Assembly: GCF_038024065.1 (NCBI RefSeq)
Contig: NZ_CP150667.1
Location: forward strand, 2,487,501 to 2,551,500
Direction: 5' to 3'
Length of the DNA: 64,000 bases
Source: Polaribacter sejongensis
GTDB lineage: Bacteria; Bacteroidota; Bacteroidia; Flavobacteriales; Flavobacteriaceae
Shown here piece by piece: positions 35,225 through 44,974 of this stretch. How positions within the stretch are numbered: the stretch's first letter is position 1; each line of letters begins with the position of its first letter. The translations under genes and the position numbers were made by a program. Below the pieces are notes generated by a model that ran no database searches, had not been told where the DNA came from, and saw only the letters and a program-made list of their open reading frames with translations.

Positions 35225-36607
35225 ATGAAAAAACTACTACTATTAATTGCTTTTACAACAATACTATCTTGTAAACCAGAAATCGAAAAAAATATAGATT
35301 ACGCTATTATTTCTGGTAAAATTGAAAATACAGATTCTAAAACAGCAATAATATATAACCAATTTACAAAGAATAAAATTGCTGATATAACCATTGCAGA
35401 GGATGGTACCTTTAGAGATACTTTAAAAATAACCACAGATTTGTACGCACTGCGTCAAGGTAAAAATTCTACTGAATTGTATCTTCCAAAAGGAAGCAAT
35501 CTAAAAATTGAATATGATGCAACAAAAAAAGATTCTACTTTACAGTTAACCGGTAGCTATAGCGCTATTAACAAATACCTATCTGATAAAGTATTAGTTA
35601 CAAAAACTGCAACTGGAGATCAAAAAGAAATGTTTTTAAAAGATGAAGCAGATTTTAAAACACACATATTAAAAATAAAAACTGCAGAAGAAGGGCTTTT
35701 ATCTAAAGCATCTGATATTCCGGAAGACTTTAAACAAAACGAACTTAAAAACATCCATTACAACTATTTGTCTATTTTAAACAATTACGCTCCTTATCAT
35801 GGATATTATTCTAAAGATAGAAGTTTTAAAACTTCAGAAAATTTCTTAGATGAATTAAAAAATATCGATTTAGAAAATGAAAATGATTTTCTATTCTCTG
35901 AAGGATATAGAAATATTGTAAGTAACTCAATAGCAATCAACGCAACAGAATTAGCTGAAAAAGATTCCATAGCCAATGACATTGCCTATTTAACATTGAC
36001 AGCAAAAGTTGAAAGCAATCAAATAAAAAATAAATTATTATTTGACACCGCTAAAGACGGAATAACCTACACAGACAATTTAGATGAGTTTTACACCCTT
36101 TTTGCGAACAATTCTACTGACGAAGAAAACAACAAAACAATTACAACTGCCTACAATAAATTGAAGGCTTTGGCTAAAGGAAGTATTTCTCCAAAATTTG
36201 TAGATTATGAAAATAACGCAGGTGGAACCACATCTTTAGATGACTTAAAAGGAAAATATTTGTATTTAGATATTTGGGCTACCTGGTGCGGACCTTGTAT
36301 TGCTGAGATTCCTTCTTTAAAGAAATTAGAAAAAGAGTATCATGGTAAAAACATTGAATTTATAAGTATTTCTATCGATAAAACGAAAGACCATGAAAAA
36401 TGGAAAAAAATGATTGTAGATAAAGAATTAAAAGGAATACAATTATTTGCTGACAATAATTGGGAATCTAAATTTGTTGAAGAATATATGATAAAAGGAA
36501 TTCCTCGTTTTATATTAATAGACCCACAGGGAAATATTGTGAATGCGAATGCTCCAAGACCGTCTGATGAAAAATTAGTTGAAACACTGCAGTCTTTTGA
36601 ATTATAA
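35225..36607 (+). CDS. TlpA-like thioredoxin lipoprotein with DUF4369-type N-terminal domain
   Basis: This 460-residue protein has a lipobox (TTILSC, Cys16). The N-terminal beta domain (about 25-115) is of the DUF4369 kind (YAIISGKIENTDSKTAII), followed by a helical middle and a thioredoxin fold (about 320-460) with active site WATWCGPCIAEIP. The C-terminal part is AhpC/TSA-like. It should reduce disulfides in the periplasm, facing either side of the membrane anchor. The cis-Pro loop GIPRFILID is present. Confidence 0.9.
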   Translation: MKKLLLLIAFTTILSCKPEIEKNIDYAIISGKIENTDSKTAIIYNQFTKNKIADITIAEDGTFRDTLKITTDLYALRQGKNSTELYLPKGSNLKIEYDATKKDSTLQLTGSYSAINKYLSDKVLVTKTATGDQKEMFLKDEADFKTHILKIKTAEEGLLSKASDIPEDFKQNELKNIHYNYLSILNNYAPYHGYYSKDRSFKTSENFLDELKNIDLENENDFLFSEGYRNIVSNSIAINATELAEKDSIANDIAYLTLTAKVESNQIKNKLLFDTAKDGITYTDNLDEFYTLFANNSTDEENNKTITTAYNKLKALAKGSISPKFVDYENNAGGTTSLDDLKGKYLYLDIWATWCGPCIAEIPSLKKLEKEYHGKNIEFISISIDKTKDHEKWKKMIVDKELKGIQLFADNNWESKFVEEYMIKGIPRFILIDPQGNIVNANAPRPSDEKLVETLQSFEL

Positions 36608-36631
36608 GCCTTAAGATTCTTAAAAAAACTT

Positions 36632-36763
36632 AAGAAATTGTCTAAAAAGGACTAAATGTTTTGATACTGATCTGGTTTCAAGATCTCTTCTTACTGAAAT
36701 TCAACCTTCATAAGAATTTGAAATTAATTCAGATTGACAAAAATACTTTTTAGACAACTTCTT
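36632..36763. repeat. 132-bp segment bounded by 18-bp imperfect inverted repeats (MITE-like)
   Basis: AAGAAATTGTCTAAAAAG (36632-36649) and CTTTTTAGACAACTTCTT (36746-36763) are inverted copies, with one mismatch in the 18 positions and a perfect 12-bp core. The inside, about 96 bp, has no coding capacity. It lies in the 366-bp gap between the lipoprotein gene and ppc. It may be a small non-autonomous element or a large RNA hairpin. The rest of that gap (36764-36973) shows only AT-rich sequence and presumably the ppc promoter. Confidence 0.55.
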
Positions 36764-36973
36764 TTATAGAAAACTTACGAGCATAAAGATTTATGCAAAC
36801 TATTTTTAATCTTATAAAAACAAAATTATCCAATAAGTTACAGAAAATAATGAATTCACGAAAAAGGAATGTAATTTATATCGTTTTCGCAAATAAAAAC
36901 ATGATTATTCATTAAAAAGTAGGTTTAATCATTTCCCTTTTTCGTAATTTTAATCCCGTAAAATCATAAGAAA

Positions 36974-39553
36974 ATGAACAATTTACCTAAGCTAGATAGA
37001 TTTAATGAAAACGTACTGTCTAAATATCAGATTTACAACAGTATTTTTTCAACGCTACCTTTTGACACCATAGACGATACTGGGGTTTTATTACCTCTTT
37101 TACATAAAGTTTGTAACAAAGGTTTTAAATTAGAAAAAAATCCTACAGAAATTGTAGAGCACTTTTTTGATAAATACCAAGACGAACCTTCAGAAAAAGA
37201 AAAATCAGATTTACTTTTTCGTTTTATTCAATTTATAGAACGTCAAGTAGTTTTATTTGATGCTGTAGAAGATGCTGCATATCCTATTGTAAATAATATG
37301 GATGGTTTTGGTACCCTAAGAAACTCTAAAGAGCTAGCGCTATTAAGTAATAAAAAAGACGAATTAAAAAAGCATTTAGAAGACTTTAAAGTACGTATTG
37401 TATTAACAGCACACCCAACACAATTTTACCCAGGGTCTGTTTTAGGTATCATTACAGATTTAGACAAAGCGATTCAAAATGATGATTTATTACTAATTAG
37501 AAAATTATTAGCTCAATTAGGGAAAACGCCTTTCTATAAAAAAGAAAAGCCTTCTCCTTTTGATGAAGCCGTAAGTTTAATTTGGTATTTAGAGCATGTT
37601 TTTTATCACTCTGTTCCTAAGATCTACAACTACATCCAACATCATATTTATGATGGTGAACCGATAGAAAATGAAATTATTGAACTTGGTTTTTGGCCAG
37701 GTGGAGATAGAGATGGAAATCCATTTGTAACTACTAAAATAACTTTAGATGTTGCAGAAAGACTACGTCAAACAATTTTAAGAAATTACTATAGAGACAT
37801 AAGACGTTTAAAAAGACGTTATACGTTTGATGGTGTTCAGGAAATTTTTGCAAAGCTAGAAAAGAGACTTTATAAGCATGTTGTAAGAAGTTATACAAAA
37901 GTTAATTTTTCTCAAAAAATCTTATTAGAAGAACTATATGCTGCAAGAGAAATTATTGTAAATGATCATCAATCTTTATTTGTAGAAGAATTGAATGACG
38001 TTATCAATAAAGTTAGAATTTTCGGTTTCCACTTTGCAACTTTAGATATTAGACAAGACAGTAGAGTGCATCACCAAGCATTTACACAAATTGTAGAAGA
38101 TTTACTTAAAACAGGAGATACCACATTCCCAGAAAACTATTTAAGACTTTCAGAAGAAGAACAAGTTGAAGTTTTATCTGTTGTAAAAGGAAGTATTGAC
38201 CCAAGTATTTTAACAGACGAAACTTCTGTTAAAACCATAGAGTCTATTTATGCTTTAAAAGAAATTCAACAAAGAAACGGAGAACGTGGAGCAAACCGTT
38301 ACATTATTAGTAACAACCAAAGTGCTTTACACGTAATGCAAACTTTTGCAATGCTAAACTTATGTGGTTTTGAAAACGAATTACCAGTAGATGTAATTCC
38401 GCTTTTTGAAACGGTAGATGATTTAGAAAATGCAGAAGAAGTAATGAGAACTTTATACACCAATAAAGTTTATAGACACCATGTTGCAAAAAGAAAAAAC
38501 AAACAAACTATTATGTTAGGTTTTTCTGATGGTACAAAAGATGGTGGTTACTTAATGGCTAACTGGGGTATTTTTAAAGCAAAAGAAGCTTTAACAAGAA
38601 TCTCTAGAGAATTTGATATTGAAGTAATTTTCTTTGACGGACGTGGTGGACCACCAGCACGTGGAGGAGGAAAAACGCACCAGTTTTATGCTTCTTTAGG
38701 CCCAACAATAGAGGATAAAGAAATACAATTAACCATACAAGGACAAACGATTAGTTCTAACTTTGGTACCTTAAACTCATCTCAATACAATCTAGAACAA
38801 TTATTAAGTTCTGGTATTAAAAATGATGTTTTTACCAAAGATCAATTAAATGATAGCCATAGAGAATTAATAAACGACATGGCTGCCACAAGTTATCAAA
38901 CGTATGTAGACTTTAAAAATCACGATAAATTTTTACCGTATTTAGAAAAAATGAGTACGTTAAAATATTATGCAAAAACCAATATTGGAAGTAGACCAAG
39001 TAAACGTGGTGGCTCTGACAAACTTGACTTTTCTGCATTAAGAGCAATCCCTTTTGTTGGAAGCTGGAGTCAGTTAAAACAAAACGTACCAGGTTTCTTT
39101 GGAGTGGGTACTGCACTTAAAAAATACGAAGATGCTGGTAGATTTGAAGAAGTAAAAGAATTTTATCACGCTTCAGATTTCTTTAGAACTTTGTTAGAAA
39201 ACAGTATGATGAGTTTAACCAAATCTTTCTTTGGTTTAACTTCTTATATGGCAGATGATGAAGAGTTTGGTGAATTTTGGACACTAATATTTACAGAGTA
39301 CGAAACCACTAAAAGACTACTTTTAAAGCTTACAGGAGAATCTGAATTAATGGAAAGTTTCCCTGTAGGAAAAGCATCTATAGAAATTAGAGAACAAATT
39401 GTATTACCTTTATTAACAATTCAACAATTTGCTTTAAAGAAAATTCAAGAACTTCAAAAAACTGGCGGAAGCGCAGAAGAAATTGAAGTATATGAAAAAA
39501 TGGTAATGCGTTCTTTATTTGGAAATATTAATGCAAGTAGAAACTCTGCTTAA
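36974..39553 (+). CDS. ppc: Phosphoenolpyruvate carboxylase
   Basis: Ppc adds bicarbonate to PEP to give oxaloacetate, refilling the TCA cycle. The 859-residue protein has RIVLTAHPTQFYPGSVLG (catalytic His region), FWPGGDRDGNPFVT, GFSDGTKDGGYLM and the glycine loop FFDGRGGPPARGGG. HPTQ and the PPAR loop differ slightly from the E. coli forms (HPTE, GGSVGRGG). Marine flavobacteria such as Polaribacter use this type of anaplerotic CO2 fixation. It is monocistronic with its own terminator. Confidence 0.95.
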   Translation: MNNLPKLDRFNENVLSKYQIYNSIFSTLPFDTIDDTGVLLPLLHKVCNKGFKLEKNPTEIVEHFFDKYQDEPSEKEKSDLLFRFIQFIERQVVLFDAVEDAAYPIVNNMDGFGTLRNSKELALLSNKKDELKKHLEDFKVRIVLTAHPTQFYPGSVLGIITDLDKAIQNDDLLLIRKLLAQLGKTPFYKKEKPSPFDEAVSLIWYLEHVFYHSVPKIYNYIQHHIYDGEPIENEIIELGFWPGGDRDGNPFVTTKITLDVAERLRQTILRNYYRDIRRLKRRYTFDGVQEIFAKLEKRLYKHVVRSYTKVNFSQKILLEELYAAREIIVNDHQSLFVEELNDVINKVRIFGFHFATLDIRQDSRVHHQAFTQIVEDLLKTGDTTFPENYLRLSEEEQVEVLSVVKGSIDPSILTDETSVKTIESIYALKEIQQRNGERGANRYIISNNQSALHVMQTFAMLNLCGFENELPVDVIPLFETVDDLENAEEVMRTLYTNKVYRHHVAKRKNKQTIMLGFSDGTKDGGYLMANWGIFKAKEALTRISREFDIEVIFFDGRGGPPARGGGKTHQFYASLGPTIEDKEIQLTIQGQTISSNFGTLNSSQYNLEQLLSSGIKNDVFTKDQLNDSHRELINDMAATSYQTYVDFKNHDKFLPYLEKMSTLKYYAKTNIGSRPSKRGGSDKLDFSALRAIPFVGSWSQLKQNVPGFFGVGTALKKYEDAGRFEEVKEFYHASDFFRTLLENSMMSLTKSFFGLTSYMADDEEFGEFWTLIFTEYETTKRLLLKLTGESELMESFPVGKASIEIREQIVLPLLTIQQFALKKIQELQKTGGSAEEIEVYEKMVMRSLFGNINASRNSA

Positions 39554-39580
39554 AATAGTATCAAAAAATAATTTATATTT

Positions 39581-39614
39581 AAAATGCACTCAACTTATGA
39601 GTGCATTTTTTTTT
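39581..39614 (+). terminator. ppc terminator
   Basis: AAAATGCACTCA pairs with TGAGTGCATTTT around a four-base loop and runs into nine T, 28 bp after the ppc stop. Confidence 0.92.
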
Positions 39615-39656
39615 GTGATATTAAAGTAGTATTTTTATAAAGTAAAATTACGTACT

Positions 39657-40040
39657 ATGAAAAAATACAATTTCTTACTTTTAACTTTATTTGTTGGTAG
39701 TTTTTGTTTTTCACAACAACAAACTACGAACAATAATTTTATTCCAGTTAGTATTTACACCTCTTCTTTTCAGCTTACAGCTGATGACACTCCTTCTTAT
39801 TCTTCCATTAACAAGGACTTAAATTTTAAAAAACGATATAAATTTTCAACGGTTTCTTTTGAAGAAATTGATGATAACCAATTTTTAATTTCTACTGAAA
39901 ACCTTACTACAAAAGCCACTAAGTTTATCTATGACGACTATAAAAGTTATAGAGATGAAAACTTATTAAAAGGCTTTTTACAAAAACACGACCCTACAAG
40001 ATGGGATCCTATTAATTTTAAGCAACCAAACCTTAATTAA
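39657..40040 (+). CDS. Small secreted protein of unknown function
   Basis: This 127-residue protein has a clear signal peptide (MKKYNFLLLTLFVGSFCFSQ) and no lipobox or recognisable domain. The mature part is polar and rich in Asn, Lys and Thr, with SFEEIDDNQFLISTENL and a C-terminal DPTRWDPINF. It lies 30 bp before the comM-like gene. No function can be given. Confidence 0.65.
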   Translation: MKKYNFLLLTLFVGSFCFSQQQTTNNNFIPVSIYTSSFQLTADDTPSYSSINKDLNFKKRYKFSTVSFEEIDDNQFLISTENLTTKATKFIYDDYKSYRDENLLKGFLQKHDPTRWDPINFKQPNLN

Positions 40041-40070
40041 TTTTCTTTATCTTTAGAAAAAAGAAAAAGA

Positions 40071-41606
40071 ATGCTTGTAAAAGTCTATGGCTCTGCCGTC
40101 TTCGGTATTGAGGCAACCACAATTACCGTAGAAGTAAATATTGATAAAGGTATTGGATACCATTTGGTCGGTTTACCTGACAATGCCGTTCGAGAAAGTT
40201 CATATCGAATTTCTGCTGCACTCAACAACAATAGCTACAAACTTCCAGGAAAGAAAATTATCATTAACATGGCGCCTGCCGATATTAGAAAAGAAGGTGC
40301 CTCTTATGATTTAACTTTAGCTGTTGGAATTTTAGCGGCTTCTAGTCAAATAAAATCTGATCATATTGATGAATACATTATTATGGGAGAACTTTCTTTA
40401 GACGGAAGTTTACAACCCATACGAGGTGCTTTACCTATTGCAATAAAAGCAAGAGAAGAAGGTTATAAATATTTAATTCTTCCGAAGGAAAACGCGAAAG
40501 AAGCTGCCATTGTAGATGATTTAGAAGTTTTAGGGGTAGAAAATATTTTAGAGGTTATCAATCATTTTAATGGTGATGAAAAAATTGAACCTACAATTGT
40601 AGATACAAGAGCGGAGTTTTATAAAAATATCGATTTCCCAGAATTCGATTTTTCTGATGTAAAAGGACAAGAATCTATTAAACGTTGTATGGAAATTGCC
40701 GCTGCAGGCGGACATAATATTATTTTAATTGGCCCTCCAGGATCTGGAAAAACCATGTTAGCAAAAAGATTGCCGTCTATTTTACCTCCAATGACGCTAC
40801 ATGAAGCGTTAGAGACTACAAAAATTCATTCTGTAGTAGGTAAAATTAAAAAGGAAGGTTTGCTATACCAACGTCCTTTTAGAAGCCCTCATCACACAAT
40901 TTCGAACGTCGCTTTAGTCGGCGGCGGACAATACCCTCGTCCAGGAGAAATTTCATTGTCTCATAACGGCGTTTTATTTTTAGATGAATTACCAGAATTT
41001 AAAAGAGATGTGTTGGAAGTTATGCGTCAACCCCTAGAAGACAGAGAAGTCACTATTTCTCGTGCAAAATTCACTGTTACCTACCCTAGTAGTTTTATGC
41101 TGGTTGCGAGTATGAATCCGAGTCCGAGTGGTTTTTTTAATGACCCAAACAGCCCGATGACCTCTTCTCCACAAGAAATGCAACGTTATCTCAGCAAAAT
41201 ATCCGGACCTTTATTAGACAGAATAGATATCCATATAGAAGTAACACCTGTTCCTTTTGCAAAACTGTCTGAAGAACGGAAAGGAGAATCATCCGTAGAA
41301 ATTAGAAAACGCGTTACCGCATCTAGAGAAATTCAATCTGAGCGTTTTACAGATTTTGAAAACGTACACTATAACGCGCAAATGAGCGTAAAACAGATTC
41401 GTGAATTTTGTAAATTATCCGAAGAAAGTTTGACGTTGCTTAAAACAGCTATGGAAAAACTAAACCTTTCCGCGAGAGCGTATGACCGAATTTTAAAAGT
41501 GTCTAGAACAATATCTGATTTAGCAGCTTCTAAAGATATTTCTCCAGATCATATTGCTGAGGCCATACAATATAGAAGTTTAGACAGAGATGGTTGGTTG
41601 GGATAA
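40071..41606 (+). CDS. comM: ComM/YifB-family Mg-chelatase-like AAA+ ATPase
   Basis: ComM is a helicase that promotes branch migration during natural transformation; YifB is the same family. The 511-residue protein has the N-terminal ChlI-like domain (GLPDNAVRESSYRISAALNN), Walker A LIGPPGSGKTMLAKRLPS, the family signature FRSPHHTISNVALVGGG, Walker B GVLFLDELPEF, sensor 1 VASMNPSP and the C-terminal lid (LSARAYDRILKVSRTISDLA). It ends 4 bp from the convergent EamA gene with no terminator between. Confidence 0.93.
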   Translation: MLVKVYGSAVFGIEATTITVEVNIDKGIGYHLVGLPDNAVRESSYRISAALNNNSYKLPGKKIIINMAPADIRKEGASYDLTLAVGILAASSQIKSDHIDEYIIMGELSLDGSLQPIRGALPIAIKAREEGYKYLILPKENAKEAAIVDDLEVLGVENILEVINHFNGDEKIEPTIVDTRAEFYKNIDFPEFDFSDVKGQESIKRCMEIAAAGGHNIILIGPPGSGKTMLAKRLPSILPPMTLHEALETTKIHSVVGKIKKEGLLYQRPFRSPHHTISNVALVGGGQYPRPGEISLSHNGVLFLDELPEFKRDVLEVMRQPLEDREVTISRAKFTVTYPSSFMLVASMNPSPSGFFNDPNSPMTSSPQEMQRYLSKISGPLLDRIDIHIEVTPVPFAKLSEERKGESSVEIRKRVTASREIQSERFTDFENVHYNAQMSVKQIREFCKLSEESLTLLKTAMEKLNLSARAYDRILKVSRTISDLAASKDISPDHIAEAIQYRSLDRDGWLG

Positions 41607-41610
41607 AATA

Positions 41611-42453
41611 TTAACTTCTTTTCCTCCTTAAATAGATATTATATATCAACCCAAACATAATTAAAAAGACTCCTAATATTGTCCATAAATTATAGATTTC
41701 TCCAAACCAGAAAGCTCCTATAGCAATCATAAAAACGACTTCTAAATATTTTAAAGGAGCAATTACATTTGTTTCGTGAGATTGCAATGCTTTGGTCATA
41801 TATATCTGGCCAACATAGCCAAAAACACCTAAACTTAATAACAGTAACCATTCTAATGAAGTAGGGTTTTTCCAGTTATTGATAGACATAATACCTCCAA
41901 AAACAAAAGCCATTACCATAAAATAATTGATAATTACTAATGGGTTTTCCGTGTCTCCTATTTTACGAATTACCACAAAAATAACACCTAAAGAAATTGC
42001 GGATAAAAGAACAAAAAGTATTCCTATAGAATTTACATCTACACCAAATCCTTTAATAATTAATACTCCTGCAAATGATAATAAAAATAAAAACCATTGA
42101 ACTGGTTTTATTTTTTCTTTTAAGAAAATAAGTGCTAAAATAGCAGCAAAAATAGGAGAAGTATATCTTAATGAAACTGCCGTGCCAATTGCTAAATAAT
42201 TTAAAGCCTGAAAAAAAGTTGTTAAGGAAATTACTCCTGCAAGCCCTCTAATAAACAACAGTTTTTTATTGTTACCCAGAATAGGAATCTTAGCTTTTAA
42301 AATTAATGGCACTGTAAAAAACAACGTACCAATAGATCTAAAAAACACAATTTGATAGGCACTAAAATCATTTAAATATTTTACAACTGTATTCATTAGT
42401 GAAAATGCAATGACACTAAAAATCATATAAAAAATTGCCTTTGAGCTTTTCAT
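41611..42453 (-). CDS. EamA-family (DMT) transporter
   Basis: This 280-residue membrane protein has ten hydrophobic segments in two EamA repeats of five. Family features are VVKYLNDFSAYQIVFFRSIG, LRYTSPIFAAILALIFLKEK and, in the second half, YLEVVFMIAIGAFWFGE. Such proteins export metabolites or amino acids, and the substrate cannot be told. The short basic C-terminus (RRKRS) ends against the comM stop. Confidence 0.88.
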   Translation of the reverse strand: MKSSKAIFYMIFSVIAFSLMNTVVKYLNDFSAYQIVFFRSIGTLFFTVPLILKAKIPILGNNKKLLFIRGLAGVISLTTFFQALNYLAIGTAVSLRYTSPIFAAILALIFLKEKIKPVQWFLFLLSFAGVLIIKGFGVDVNSIGILFVLLSAISLGVIFVVIRKIGDTENPLVIINYFMVMAFVFGGIMSINNWKNPTSLEWLLLLSLGVFGYVGQIYMTKALQSHETNVIAPLKYLEVVFMIAIGAFWFGEIYNLWTILGVFLIMFGLIYNIYLRRKRS

Positions 42454-42575
42454 AAAAAAGTACTTGTACTGTTTAGATTATAAGGTCACAAAAATAAGAT
42501 TAAAATAAGGAAAACCACCTTTGATTACTAAGAACCTTGCTTTAAAGTCTGAAAAGATTTTGATTACTTTTTCTA

Positions 42576-43382
42576 TTAAAAACTCCAGTTCTTATAACTG
42601 CTAGAACTTTCTAATTCTTCTTCTATAGTATCATCTAATTCAGCAAAGAAATCGATACCAGTTAAGGCTTCTATTTCATCTACCGAAACTACAAATTTAT
42701 ACAAAGGCAATTTTGATTCTATATGAGGCATTAAAAAAGCCAACATTTTAATTTTACCATTTGTTTTGTCTAAAATTACTTTATAAAACTGATTCGGAAC
42801 AGAAACAGATTCACTTCCAATCGTTTTTAAATTGTTTTCTAAAACACCACCTGTAATTACAAAAACACCATCATTTTTCTTTGCCCAATAACGTACTTTC
42901 TGTTCTAAACGATTCCAAACGCCTGCGTTAAATTTGTGTTCTTGCGGACTAATATTACTCGTTAAAAAGGTTTCATCGTGCGCTGCTTTGGTAAAACGTC
43001 TGTCTGCTGCCGGACATAAATGCCCTTTATCGTAACCAGACTTTTTATAATTCCGCCAATGTGCAGCTTTGGTTTTTACGGCATTGTCTATTTCAAAATA
43101 AGGTCTTTTGTAATTTGTACTGCTTAAATCGGATGCTTTTAACTCATACGCAACCCATTCTGCTTGTTCATGTTTCTCGCTATAGGACAATGAATAATTT
43201 TGATGATGCACCACTTGATTAGTGGTACTTGTTGGTAGAAAATATTGACTGCTAGTTGATTTTAGTGTTTTACCGTTTTCTATGATACTTTTTTCTTTTT
43301 TAGCATCTAAAAGCTCTTCAGAACCTAAAACAACTACTAGTATGATAATGGCTATGATGGATAGTATTTGTTTTTTCTTCAA
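42576..43382 (-). CDS. DNA/RNA non-specific endonuclease (NucA / Serratia nuclease family)
   Basis: This 268-residue protein has an N-terminal membrane or signal segment (ILSIIAIIILVVVLG), so it is exported or anchored. The nuclease motif is YDKGHLCPAADRR, with the catalytic His of the D-R-G-H-type motif (here D-K-G-H), followed by TSNISPQEHKFNAGVWNRLE, which carries the metal-binding Asn. It would degrade external nucleic acids, which fits nucleoside salvage elsewhere in the window, though it is not linked to it. It ends in an Asp/Glu/Ser-rich tail. Confidence 0.9.
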   Translation of the reverse strand: MKKKQILSIIAIIILVVVLGSEELLDAKKEKSIIENGKTLKSTSSQYFLPTSTTNQVVHHQNYSLSYSEKHEQAEWVAYELKASDLSSTNYKRPYFEIDNAVKTKAAHWRNYKKSGYDKGHLCPAADRRFTKAAHDETFLTSNISPQEHKFNAGVWNRLEQKVRYWAKKNDGVFVITGGVLENNLKTIGSESVSVPNQFYKVILDKTNGKIKMLAFLMPHIESKLPLYKFVVSVDEIEALTGIDFFAELDDTIEEELESSSSYKNWSF

Positions 43383-43440
43383 GGTGATTATTTTAAGTTG
43401 TAAAGATATGAAAGAAAGAGAAAAAAGGATTACGACTTTA

Positions 43441-43574
43441 TATGAGATTCCTCAATCACCTAAAAAGGCTCATTTTGGAATGACAGAAAAAAGAAAAACC
43501 CTCTCAAATTAATGAAAGGGTTTTGTTTATATGAAATTTCTCAATTACCTAAAAAGGCTAATTTCGAAATGACA
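43441..43574. repeat. Two direct copies of a ~46-bp spacer repeat around the ahcY terminator
   Basis: 43441-43486 and 43529-43574 align over 46 positions: both start TATGA, contain TCTCAAT or CCTCAAT and the block CCTAAAAAGGCT, and end in AATGACAG. The terminator hairpin of ahcY lies between them. The repeats share their ends with the larger palindromic units at 47818-48109 (TTTCGAAATGACA and CTCAAT). Confidence 0.75.
43494..43526 (-). terminator. ahcY terminator
   Basis: On the minus strand AAAACCCTTTCA-ttaatt-TGAGAGGGTTTTT forms a stem of about 11 pairs with one mismatch, followed by a T-rich tail. It lies about 75 bp after the ahcY stop. Confidence 0.75.
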
Positions 43575-43598
43575 GTTTTACTTTTTAGTTACTAATTA

Positions 43599-44912
43599 CT
43601 AGTATCTATAGTGTTCTGGTTTATAAGGACCGTCTACAGTTACACCAATATAAGATGCTTGCTCTTCGCGTAATTCAGTTAATTCAACACCGATTTTTGC
43701 TAAGTGTAATTTTGCTACTTTTTCATCTAGATATTTTGGTAACATGTATACTTCGTTTCCGTAAGCATCAGCGTTTTTCCATAATTCAATTTGCGCTAAA
43801 GTTTGGTTTGTAAATGAGTTACTCATTACAAAACTTGGGTGACCTGTAGCACAACCTAAGTTTACTAAACGTCCTTCTGCTAATAAAATAATATCGTTTC
43901 CGTTGATGTTGTATTTATCAACCTGAGGTTTGATCGTATCTTTTGTATTACCATGGTTTTTGTTTAACCAAGCCATGTCAATTTCATTATCAAAGTGCCC
44001 AATGTTACATACAATAACCTTGTCTTTCATTGCTTCGAAATGACGACCTTGAATAATATCTTTATTTCCTGTAGTTGTAATAACGATATCAGAATTACCA
44101 ACAACAGTTTCTAATTTCTTAACTTCAAAACCGTCCATTGCAGCTTGTAAAGCACAGATAGGATCGATTTCTGTAACAGTTACAATAGAACCTGCTCCTT
44201 TAAATGATGCTGCTGTACCTTTACCTACATCTCCATAACCACAAACAGTTACTCTTTTACCTGCTAACATAATATCTGTTGCTCTACGAATTGCATCTAC
44301 TGCAGATTCTTTACAACCATATTTGTTATCAAATTTAGACTTTGTAACAGAATCGTTTACGTTAATTGCTGGCATTGGTAAAGTTCCCGCTTTTACTCTT
44401 TCGTACAGTCTGTGAACTCCCGTTGTAGTTTCTTCTGATAAACCGTTGATTCCTGCAGCTAATTCTGGGTAACGATCCAAAACCATGTTCGTTAAATCTC
44501 CACCATCATCTAAAATCATGTTTAATGGTTTTCTATCTTCACCAAAGAATAAAGTTTGCTCTATACACCAGTCAAATTCTTCTTCAGTTAAACCTTTCCA
44601 AGCATAAACTGCTGTACCTGCTTCTGCAATTGCTGCTGCTGCTTGGTCTTGTGTAGAAAAAATATTACAAGAACTCCAAGTTACTTCTGCACCTAAAGCT
44701 TGTAAAGTTTCTATTAAAACTGCTGTTTGAATTGTCATGTGTAAACAACCTGCAATTCTAGCTCCTTTTAAAGGTTGCTCGTTTTTGTATTCTTCTCTTA
44801 AAGACATTAAACCTGGCATTTCTGCCTCTGCCAATAAAATTTCTTTTCTTCCCCAAGCTGCTAGAGAAATATCTTTAACTTTGTTTGGTACGTAAGCTAT
44901 TTTTGTGCTCAT
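43599..44912 (-). CDS. ahcY: Adenosylhomocysteinase (S-adenosylhomocysteine hydrolase)
   Basis: AhcY splits SAH into adenosine and homocysteine, removing the inhibitor left by methyl transfer. The 437-residue protein begins with [15 protein letters not shown], then [20 protein letters not shown], the catalytic [16 protein letters not shown], the NAD loop [10 protein letters not shown] and the C-terminal [14 protein letters not shown] with the Lys/Tyr that reach the partner's NAD. The NAD-dependent single-domain type is complete. Confidence 0.97.
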   Translation of the reverse strand: MSTKIAYVPNKVKDISLAAWGRKEILLAEAEMPGLMSLREEYKNEQPLKGARIAGCLHMTIQTAVLIETLQALGAEVTWSSCNIFSTQDQAAAAIAEAGTAVYAWKGLTEEEFDWCIEQTLFFGEDRKPLNMILDDGGDLTNMVLDRYPELAAGINGLSEETTTGVHRLYERVKAGTLPMPAINVNDSVTKSKFDNKYGCKESAVDAIRRATDIMLAGKRVTVCGYGDVGKGTAASFKGAGSIVTVTEIDPICALQAAMDGFEVKKLETVVGNSDIVITTTGNKDIIQGRHFEAMKDKVIVCNIGHFDNEIDMAWLNKNHGNTKDTIKPQVDKYNINGNDIILLAEGRLVNLGCATGHPSFVMSNSFTNQTLAQIELWKNADAYGNEVYMLPKYLDEKVAKLHLAKIGVELTELREEQASYIGVTVDGPYKPEHYRY

Positions 44913-44946
44913 ATTATGTATATTTATATTCTAATTTTACGAACTG

Positions 44947-44954
44947 CAAAGTTA
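44947..44954 (-). promoter_or_regulatory. Candidate -7 box of the ahcY promoter
   Basis: Minus-strand TAACTTTG matches TAnnTTTG exactly, 34 bp before the ahcY ATG. It lies in the 62-bp space shared with the divergent phosphopantetheinyl transferase gene. Confidence 0.45.
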
Positions 44955-44974
44955 CAACATCCATTTTAAAAATT

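Noticed and set aside
44885..44974. A longer N-terminus for the phosphopantetheinyl transferase
   Set aside because: It would overlap the start of the divergent ahcY gene and encode a sequence unlike the family. The ATG at 44975 gives the normal start.
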